49,252 bases of DNA, taken from CAVXFS01 sp049582805. Its GTDB lineage: Bacteria > Pseudomonadota > Gammaproteobacteria > Burkholderiales > Gallionellaceae. Position numbers and translations under genes: made by a program. Below the pieces are notes generated by a model. That model did no database searches. It was not told the DNA's origin and saw only the letters and a list, made by a program, of their open reading frames with translations. Of this stretch, positions 43,173 to 49,252 are shown piece by piece (within the stretch, counting starts at the first letter, position 1; each line of letters begins with the position of its first letter). Location of the stretch: positions 1-49,252 of the forward strand of contig JBAUUR010000125.1 in NCBI GenBank assembly GCA_049582805.1, in the 5' to 3' direction.

Positions 43173-44726
43173 TTGAAACTGAACCGGTTTCAGTACCTTG
43201 TGCGTCATCCATTCCTGCCATTGTCGATGCTGGCTGCGGCGGCCATGTTGCTGGGTACGGCATGGATCGGTGATGATGCCTTTATCACCTTGCGCACGAT
43301 AGACAACTTCGTCAATGGCTATGGCTTGCGTTATAACGTGGCCGAGCGGGTCCAGGCGTTCACCCATCCCTTATGGCTGATGGTTCTTACACCGTTCTAT
43401 GCCTTGACCAGAGAGCCTTTGCTTACCCCCATGCTGATCTCGGTGATACTGTCGCTGGGTGCATTCTGGTTGCTGATAAGCAGAATATCCAGACAGCCTG
43501 AATATGGATGTCTGCTGGTATTGGCCGCGGTGGCATCACGGGCGATCAGCCAGTTTTCAACTTCCGGGCTTGAAACCCCGCTCACGTTTCTGTTGCTGGC
43601 ATTGTTGGTGTCACATCTGTATCGCCCCGCAAGAAGGGCCTGGATTGCTGCGAGCATAGTCGGCCTGTTGCTGCTCAACCGACTGGACTTGGCTGTGCTT
43701 GTCGGGCCAGCGGCAGTGTATCTTATGTTTCGCGCGCGCGGATGGGAACGGGGCAAGGTTGGCGTGGCAATGTTCTTTCCGATATTGGCATGGATGATTT
43801 TTTCGGTGGTTTACTATGGGGCGCCATTCCCCAATACTGCCTATGCCAAGCTGGGAACCGGTTTTGACAGCAGCACATTGATGTTGCGCGGCTTGGACTA
43901 TGTGCGGGATTTCGTACTCCATGATCCGCTACTTGCCTTGATTATCGGCATGGCAGTTGTTGGCGCCTTGCGCTCTCGGGATTGGCTGACGGCGCTACTG
44001 GGTGTCGGCATTGGCCTGTATGTCGTTTACACGATAGTCATCGGCGGTGATTTTATGTCAGGCCGTTTTTTTGCGGCGCCAGGTTTTCTGGCGCTTTGTT
44101 TGCTCGCGCGGGAGGAGGCTCCGCACTGGCTGATGCAGCGAACCAAGGCGATTGGACTGATTGCTGTCGGGGTTGTTGGGGTTTTGCTGGTTGCCCGGAT
44201 CACGGAACCGGAAAACAAGTCCATTCCCGCTAACGGGATTAACAATGAAAGGGGAACCTACTATACCAATAACGGGCTTTTGCCCGTTATAAGGACCTGG
44301 CTGGCAACGGGCGCAGAACCGATACATCCCTGGGGGCTGGAAGGCCGGTTATTCAAAACCATGACTCAGGCACACAGAAGGGCAGTGGTGTCGAGCAGTA
44401 TCGGGATGTTCGGTTATTACGGCGGGCCGACGGTTCACAATATTGACAGGCTTGCTTTATCGGATGCGTTCCTTGCCCGTTTGCCCGCCATTCCGGGAAC
44501 GAATGTCGGACACTATCAGCGGCAGGTGCCGCCAGGCTACGTCGAAACGGCACTCAACGCTGCACCGGCCACGGATATTGAAGCGCTGAGTCCGTTGTTA
44601 AACGACATAACGCTTGCCACGCGCGCGCCCCTGTTTGCCGATGGCCGCTGGGGTGCCATCTGGCGTTTGCTTTCCGGGCATTATTCCTGGGTTTATCAGG
44701 CGGATTTGTATGGGGCTCGGAAGTGA
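43173..44726 (+). CDS. AftB-like GT-C glycosyltransferase, paralogue B2
   Basis: The 517-residue protein repeats the B1 layout nearly residue for residue: WIGDDAFITLRTIDNFVNGYG (DD at 34-35), ERVQAFTHPLWLM, TPFYALTREPL, then a run of about ten helices and a tail ending HYSWVYQADLYG. The start is a TTG at 43173. It most likely transfers the same kind of sugar to a different acceptor or linkage (inference). Its stop overlaps the GTG start of the next gene. Confidence 0.75.
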   Translation: MKLNRFQYLVRHPFLPLSMLAAAAMLLGTAWIGDDAFITLRTIDNFVNGYGLRYNVAERVQAFTHPLWLMVLTPFYALTREPLLTPMLISVILSLGAFWLLISRISRQPEYGCLLVLAAVASRAISQFSTSGLETPLTFLLLALLVSHLYRPARRAWIAASIVGLLLLNRLDLAVLVGPAAVYLMFRARGWERGKVGVAMFFPILAWMIFSVVYYGAPFPNTAYAKLGTGFDSSTLMLRGLDYVRDFVLHDPLLALIIGMAVVGALRSRDWLTALLGVGIGLYVVYTIVIGGDFMSGRFFAAPGFLALCLLAREEAPHWLMQRTKAIGLIAVGVVGVLLVARITEPENKSIPANGINNERGTYYTNNGLLPVIRTWLATGAEPIHPWGLEGRLFKTMTQAHRRAVVSSSIGMFGYYGGPTVHNIDRLALSDAFLARLPAIPGTNVGHYQRQVPPGYVETALNAAPATDIEALSPLLNDITLATRAPLFADGRWGAIWRLLSGHYSWVYQADLYGARK

Positions 44727-46645
44727 GCCAGTCCGTTGTTTCCGGCGGCTTGCGGCGGTTTGCTCCTTTGGCGCTGGTATTGGCCAGTGTGGTTGTGGCG
44801 CTAGGCGCTTATCTGCAGGCGCTTAATTATCCTTTCGTTTCTGACGACGCGATTTTCATCACCGAAAACCATAAGTTGGCCATGCTGCCATTCGCCGAGC
44901 TATGGCGCATCTTTACCGAGCCGTACAACGCTGCTTTCGAGTTCCTGCCGTTGCGCGACCTTTCATTCTGGCTTGACATGGCACTGTCCGGGCAGACCCC
45001 GGCAACGTTTCGGCTGGACAATATTATTTTGTACCTGCTGTGCCTGCCGCTGGTCTATGCCACCACGCTCGGTTTATGGCGGTATTTTCGCCCGCAGGCT
45101 GCTGCTGACGCGCCATGGGCTGCGGGCATAGTCACTGCGTTATTTGCGATACAGCCGGCGCTGGTCGAATCCGTGGTATGGATCAGCGGTCGTAAATATG
45201 TGCTTCCCAATTTGTTTTCGATGCTGGCCTTATGGCTTGCCGTGAATGTCAGGCGCGAGCAGGGATTTTCTGCCAGGTATGCAACGGCGGCGCTGGTCGC
45301 GTTTGTGGCGGTGATGCTGTCGAAGTCGTCCTATGTTGCGGTGGCGCCCATTATCGCCATGCTCTGGATAGTCTTCTGGCTCGACATTCCTGTGCAGCAA
45401 AGACGCCGTTCCCAATTGCTGTGGCCATTGGCCATATTGCTGCTGGCTGCGTTCCTGCTGGTGATTTTTATTGCCAGCAACAAGGGTTACGATACCGTTC
45501 CCGCGTATTTCGGGATTGAAGCCATCACCCGGTCACTGGCGGCATTGGGCTGGCTGGCCCGTCTTGCTGGCAGTCCGGAAAGCCGCCATTTCTTTTACCC
45601 GGTGTTCGAAGATCCGTGGCTCCCTGCCATGGTCGCTCTTGGGGCCGCGGTTTTCGTGGCTGCCATCGCCGGGACGGTGGCGTTGTTCCGCAAACGGTCT
45701 TTTGAGGGATTCATCCTGGCCGCTTTTTTCCTGCTTTGCCTGCCTTACCTGCAATTGATCCCAGCCAAGCCGCCTTCGCTCGTTTCTGACCGTTACGTTG
45801 CCCTTTCTGCATGGCTGGCTACGCTGTTGATTGTCTCCGTGATGTGGCGGCTCAGGCCTGCGCTCCGTACCGTAGTATTGTTGGCCATTGCTTTGCCGTG
45901 GCTTTATCAAACCATCGAGCGGCCGAAAGATTGGCGCAGTTTTGAGGCGCTGGTGGACAATGACTTGCTCGCCTATCCCGGACACTATCTGCCGTCCTTC
46001 TACAAGGCCATATCCATCCAGTTGCGCAACGGAATGTTTCAAGACGCGGCAGAAACAGCGGGCAGTGTGAAGATACCCGAAGTCAGGAATATGCTGCTCA
46101 GCGAGATAGGCGCGAATTACGCTGTATATGTGGATGCTCCTGCTACGGGGAAACCCGGCGAGTCAATATCCCGCCTGGTAAATTTCGGACGCGTGCTGAA
46201 GGAGCCTCCCGAGCAGACACGATGGAATGCGCCGATGAAATATATTTGGGATGAGGGCGACATTGCGCTGACCAACCTCTGGTGGCTTATGGCTTACCGT
46301 TTTCCGGAAGATGCACTGGTGAACTACCAAGCCGGACTCTGGCTGTTGGACTCACATAAATATAAGGATGCAGTATCGTATTTTCGCGTCGCAGCGGGGT
46401 CGCTGCAGCTTCCTGAACATTTGCGCGGAACAGCTTATGGCAGCCTCGGCAGTGCCTTGTTGAATAGCGGAGAGGCGGCCGCAGCAGAAGCGCCGTTGCG
46501 CGCCGCCCTGCAACAATCGCCACCCAACTTGCGGGCGTATTGCCTGCTTTTTGAAGTATATAAACGGACAAATAGAATGAGCGAGGCCGCGCTAGCCGAA
46601 GCCAATTGCCGCAACCAGGCAGCAAATGAAGAAACAGCGCGGTAA
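44723..46645 (+). CDS. TMTC-like GT-C membrane protein with C-terminal TPRs, paralogue C1
   Basis: The 640-residue protein begins at a GTG that overlaps the previous stop. After the first helix is YPFVSDDAIFITEN (DD at 41-42), the GT-C acidic loop; then about ten hydrophobic segments (for example WLARLAGSP, AAFFLLCLPYLQLIPAKPPSL). From about residue 520 it turns into TPR helices (FPEDALVNYQAGLWLLDSHK, GTAYGSLGSALLNSG). This order, GT-C core plus TPRs, is that of TMTC or PglB-like O-glycosyltransferases. The gene at 48704 is a close paralogue. Confidence 0.75.
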   Translation: MSQSVVSGGLRRFAPLALVLASVVVALGAYLQALNYPFVSDDAIFITENHKLAMLPFAELWRIFTEPYNAAFEFLPLRDLSFWLDMALSGQTPATFRLDNIILYLLCLPLVYATTLGLWRYFRPQAAADAPWAAGIVTALFAIQPALVESVVWISGRKYVLPNLFSMLALWLAVNVRREQGFSARYATAALVAFVAVMLSKSSYVAVAPIIAMLWIVFWLDIPVQQRRRSQLLWPLAILLLAAFLLVIFIASNKGYDTVPAYFGIEAITRSLAALGWLARLAGSPESRHFFYPVFEDPWLPAMVALGAAVFVAAIAGTVALFRKRSFEGFILAAFFLLCLPYLQLIPAKPPSLVSDRYVALSAWLATLLIVSVMWRLRPALRTVVLLAIALPWLYQTIERPKDWRSFEALVDNDLLAYPGHYLPSFYKAISIQLRNGMFQDAAETAGSVKIPEVRNMLLSEIGANYAVYVDAPATGKPGESISRLVNFGRVLKEPPEQTRWNAPMKYIWDEGDIALTNLWWLMAYRFPEDALVNYQAGLWLLDSHKYKDAVSYFRVAAGSLQLPEHLRGTAYGSLGSALLNSGEAAAAEAPLRAALQQSPPNLRAYCLLFEVYKRTNRMSEAALAEANCRNQAANEETAR

Positions 46646-46688
46646 AACCTGTGCCCGCTTATTCGCCGTCGATCACAAGGTCCAAACC

Positions 46689-46730
46689 ACCGGCTTTAGC
46701 CGGTAGCTTTAGCCTTGCTTATTCAGCAAG
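46689..46730. other. Two small hairpins after paralogue C1
   Basis: ACCGGC-TTTA-GCCGGT (46689-46704) and CTTGCT-TATTC-AGCAAG (about 46714-46730) follow the stop by about 45 bases. No T-tract follows, so a Rho-independent terminator is uncertain. They may be an IS end. The stretch 46731-46849 holds nothing else. Confidence 0.4.
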
Positions 46731-46849
46731 CGTGGAACAAAAGTCCGTTCCTCCTTGCCGGTTTTGCGCGTTTAACCTGACAGGGTCAGACGACTTGGGT
46801 CCTCTGCGCCCGGTTGTGCCAACTCTTCTGCTTTAGAGGGTGGCAGTTC

Positions 46850-47165
46850 AGTCACCGCTAGTACCGAGGCAGCCGGGCCACGCCTTCCAGAACAAGCTGA
46901 AGGGATACGGCATGACCTGCTCGATGAGCCGCAAGCGAAATTGCCGCGCTGACGCGCCGAGCGAGAGCTGGCTCAATAGCTTCAAAAACGCGCGTGTGTA
47001 TGGACTGCGCCATGCACATGGGCAGAGAAGACCACGGCAGGGTTCGAATCCATCGAGGTGTTCTGCAACCCGAAACGGCGGCCCTCGACGCCGGGCTACC
47101 AGTCACCGATGCAGTTTCCGGATGGCTGGCGCATCGCTCAGCAGGATGAAAAGCTGGTAGCATGA
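46850..47165 (+). pseudogene. IS3-family transposase (OrfB) remnant
   Basis: The plus strand reads FQNKLKGYGMTCSMSRKRNC, then ADAPSESWLNSFKNARVYGL, the final part of the DDE domain of IS3-family transposases. After a frameshift near 47030 the tail continues in another frame as FESIEVFCNPKRRP, TPGYQSPMQFPDGWR, and a stop after QQDEKLVA. The DDE glutamate lies in the ESW motif, but the N-terminal half is missing. It sits between paralogue C1 and dprE2. Confidence 0.75.
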
Positions 47166-47185
47166 AACCCGCCTGCTGCAGCAAG

Positions 47186-47221
47186 AAAAACCGAGGGAAG
47201 ATCAAAAACCGAGGGAAGATC
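47186..47221. repeat. 18-bp perfect tandem duplication
   Basis: AAAAACCGAGGGAAGATC occurs at 47186-47203 and again at 47204-47221 without a gap, just after the IS3 remnant. It may be slippage or an IS-associated rearrangement. It lies about 100 bases before dprE2. Confidence 0.7.
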
Positions 47222-47320
47222 ATAGTCAGACCTTGCCTGAATCAGTTGTAGCGCGACAACCCGGCCGAGCAGGAGTTTATGCGGCAGCGAAAATCATGTT
47301 TGCATTATGGACAAATATAT

Positions 47321-48058
47321 ATGCGTGGTGAAATTCTGATTCTGGGCGCCACTTCGGCCATCGCACGCGCCACCGCCGCCGCCTTTGCCGGGCGCGGCGA
47401 TGCGTTGTACCTGGCTTCGCGCGACGAGGAGGAATTGCGGCGCATCGCATCCGATTTGCAGCTGCGCTATGGCGTGGAAGTGCATCACGCCCTGTTCGAT
47501 GCGGAAGCGACCGATACGCATGAAGCGTTCTTCCAGTCGGTGCTGGCAGCCATGCCGAACCTTTCCGGCGTGGTGCTGGCTTTCGGCTATCTCGGCGACC
47601 AGCAGGCGGCGCGCAGTTTCAGCGTCGGCGCAAAAGTCATCGCCAGAAACTTCACCGGTGCGGCGTCCATCCTGAGTCTCTGCGCCGATTATTTCGAGCC
47701 GCTGAAGCACGGCTTCATCATCGGCATTTCCTCGGTGGCGGGTGACCGCGGCAGGCAGAGCAATTATGTGTATGGTGCGGCGAAAGGTGCGCTCAGCCTG
47801 TATCTGCAAGGTTTGCGCAACCGCCTGTATGCCAGCGGCGTGCGCGTCATCACGGTCAAGCCGGGCTTTGTGGACACTGCGATGACCTACGGCTTGCCCG
47901 GCCTGTTTCTGGTTGCCTCGCCGCAAAGCGTGGGCAGGAGCATCGTGCGTGCCCTGGGCAAGTCGGCGGATGTGATTTACCTGCCATGGTTCTGGCGCTA
48001 CATCATGCTGATCATCAAGCACATCCCGGAACCGATATTCAAGCGGATGAAATTGTGA
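47321..48058 (+). CDS. dprE2: DprE2-like decaprenylphosphoryl-2-keto-erythro-pentose reductase
   Basis: The 245-residue short-chain dehydrogenase reduces the keto intermediate made by DprE1 to give polyprenyl-phosphoryl-D-arabinose. It has the nucleotide-binding ILGATSAIARA, a GIISSVAG-type strand with Ser (ISSVAG), and the catalytic YVYGAAKGA (Tyr and Lys), then VRVITVKPGFVDTAMT, as in mycobacterial DprE2. I chose the ATG at 47321; the frame reaches 47279 but the extra residues are not family-like. The TGA overlaps the start of the next gene. Separated from dprE1 by four genes and an IS remnant. Confidence 0.82.
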   Translation: MRGEILILGATSAIARATAAAFAGRGDALYLASRDEEELRRIASDLQLRYGVEVHHALFDAEATDTHEAFFQSVLAAMPNLSGVVLAFGYLGDQQAARSFSVGAKVIARNFTGAASILSLCADYFEPLKHGFIIGISSVAGDRGRQSNYVYGAAKGALSLYLQGLRNRLYASGVRVITVKPGFVDTAMTYGLPGLFLVASPQSVGRSIVRALGKSADVIYLPWFWRYIMLIIKHIPEPIFKRMKL

Positions 48059-48690
48059 GTCCGGCGCAAGCGGACAAGCCGGTCGTGGCGGCGTTCGATT
48101 TCGACGGCACGCTGACGCGGCGCGATACCCTGCTGCCGTTCCTGCTTTACCTGCTTGGTGTTGCTGAAGTTGTGCGCCATGCACTGGTTCTGTCACCGAC
48201 ACTGGTCGGCTACGGCCTGAACCTGATCCCGAATGACGTAGCCAAGGAGCGGGTGCTTTCGCAATGTCTGACCGGGATGGAGATGGATGCGTTGCGGCAG
48301 GATGGCGAACGCTTTGCCGCACTGGAATTGCCGCACCTGCTCCGGCACGAAGCCCTGCAACGTCTGGCGTGGCACCAGCAGCAGGGACATCGCTGTGTGG
48401 TGATCAGTGCATCACTGGATTTGTATGTACGGCCCTGGGCACAGCAAGCCGGTTTCGACGACATAATCGCCACGCACTTGGAAGTCCGCCAGGATGGGCG
48501 CATCACCGGCAAGCTGGCCGGAAAAAATTGCTTTGGCGCGGAAAAGGCGCGGCGGCTGCAAGCATTGCTGGGCGCGCGGGACGGATATGTCTTGTACGCC
48601 TACGGCGATAGCCGGGGCGACAAGGAATTGCTGTCATTGGCAGATCATGCATATTTCCGGAGAATGCCGGCCAGCGAGTCCGGGACATGA
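48055..48690 (+). CDS. HAD-IB phosphatase, candidate for the DprE pathway
   Basis: The 211-residue SerB-type HAD hydrolase has FDFDGTLTRRDT (D15, D17), VVISASLDLYVRP (motif II Ser), a Lys in GKNCFGAEKARR and YAYGDSRGDKELL (motif IV). A GTG at 48055 overlaps the dprE2 stop, so the two are translationally coupled. In mycobacteria the ribosyl-phosphate intermediate must lose a 5' phosphate before DprE1 acts; an enzyme of this type beside dprE2 may do that job here (inference). Substrate is not provable from sequence. Confidence 0.75.
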   Translation: MSPAQADKPVVAAFDFDGTLTRRDTLLPFLLYLLGVAEVVRHALVLSPTLVGYGLNLIPNDVAKERVLSQCLTGMEMDALRQDGERFAALELPHLLRHEALQRLAWHQQQGHRCVVISASLDLYVRPWAQQAGFDDIIATHLEVRQDGRITGKLAGKNCFGAEKARRLQALLGARDGYVLYAYGDSRGDKELLSLADHAYFRRMPASESGT

Positions 48691-48703
48691 GCATGGTATC
48701 CGC

Positions 48704-49252
48704 ATGAGCGCAGCTTCAATCGCAGCCCGCATACGGCCATATGCGCCTTATGCTCTTCTGTTTCTCGGTATGGCCGTGGCGATCGGCGCTTATCTGCAGG
48801 GGCTTTACTACCCCTTTCTTTCCGACGACTACACATACATCATCGGCAATGCCAAATTGTCAGGACTGCATGCACCTCAGCTGTGGCGGCTGCTGGTCGA
48901 GCCGTTCAATAGTTTCGAGTTTCTTCCGCTGCGCGATTTTTCTTACTGGCTGGACATCAAATTATTTGGCCTGAGCGGGACTGCCTTTCGGATTCATAAT
49001 ATTTTTTTGTATATCCTGTGCTGCCTGCTGGTTTATGTCACAACGCTGACCATTTGGCGGTATTTTTGCCCGGGCAGGGAGAAAGATGCGCCCTGGGCTG
49101 CGGCCAGCGTTGCGGCCCTGTTCGCCATTCATCCCGCGCATGTCGAGGCGGTCGTCTGGGTCAGCGGACGGAAGGACCTCCTGTCCGGCATGTTTGCATT
49201 GCTTGCGCTTTGGCTTGCCCTGAATGTCAAACGCGAATCCGGATTCTCCGCG
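48704..49252 (+). CDS. TMTC-like GT-C membrane protein, paralogue C2 (partial, runs off window)
   Basis: The ATG at 48704 opens a frame that continues past the window edge; 183 codons are visible. It reads YPFLSDDYTYIIGN (DD at 41-42), then FEFLPLRDFSYWLD and AVVWVSGRKDLLSGMFALLALWLALNVKRESGFSA, closely matching residues 1-185 of paralogue C1 at 44723 (for example GAYLQ, FEFLPLRD, VVWISGRKY). The remaining helices and any TPRs lie outside the window. Confidence 0.8.
   Translation, partial: MSAASIAARIRPYAPYALLFLGMAVAIGAYLQGLYYPFLSDDYTYIIGNAKLSGLHAPQLWRLLVEPFNSFEFLPLRDFSYWLDIKLFGLSGTAFRIHNIFLYILCCLLVYVTTLTIWRYFCPGREKDAPWAAASVAALFAIHPAHVEAVVWVSGRKDLLSGMFALLALWLALNVKRESGFSA

Overview
The window looks like a betaproteobacterial chromosome segment (inferred from gene content and codon style, nearest to Nitrosomonadales or Gallionellaceae-type genomes; not provable from this window alone). 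It has three parts. (1) Positions 1-6600 are a worn accessory flank: a DoxX-family membrane gene, a small insertion-like element with perfect terminal repeats, a fused IorA/IorB-type molybdenum hydroxylase, an IS110 transposase remnant, a truncated STAND/NACHT-type ATPase and the C-terminal end of a phage terminase.

(2) Positions 6601-30507 are an integrated mobile island of about 23.9 kb, bounded by 62-bp direct repeats of the 3' part of a tRNA-Ser(GGA) gene. The intact tRNA is at the right end (30446-30536, minus strand). A tyrosine integrase lies just inside the left end, and both ends carry the same pair of TTGCCACA arm-type motifs 11 bp apart. The mobilisation module resembles CloDF13: a MobC-like relaxase with a nuclease-type PD...ExE motif, a small coiled-coil partner, and a MobB/VirD4-like coupling protein. 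Between the two lies about 650 bp of non-coding DNA packed with hairpins. No type IV secretion genes are present, so this is best described as an integrative mobilisable element. Its cargo is a defence island: an AbiEi/AbiEii pair, then one tightly packed plus-strand operon (15164-26351) with a type III-like restriction subunit, its methyltransferase (interrupted by an in-frame TAA), a single-chain SIR2-APAZ-PIWI Argonaute, and a UvrD helicase with a RelE/ParE-like N-terminus. A RadC-like gene, a small hypothetical, an IS21-type remnant and one membrane hypothetical follow.

(3) Positions 30799-49252 are core-like genes (HAD phosphatase, cysQ, sppA-like S49 peptidase, selD) followed by a glycan cluster of about 14.6 kb. 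It encodes DprE1 and DprE2 homologues (the epimerase pair that makes polyprenyl-phosphoryl-D-arabinofuranose in mycobacteria), a HAD-IB phosphatase, and seven large polytopic proteins. The polytopic proteins comprise one ArnT/PMT-like enzyme and three paralogous pairs, at least two pairs having the (G/S)DD loop of GT-C glycosyltransferases. An NrfJ-like lipoprotein with its own promoter and an IS3-family remnant are embedded in the cluster. The likely product is D-arabinofuranose-decorated surface glycan or pilin.

The items most worth follow-up are the R-M/Argonaute/helicase operon, the methyltransferase stop codon, the hairpin array between the relaxase and coupling-protein genes, and the Gram-negative DprE1/E2 arabinosylation cluster.
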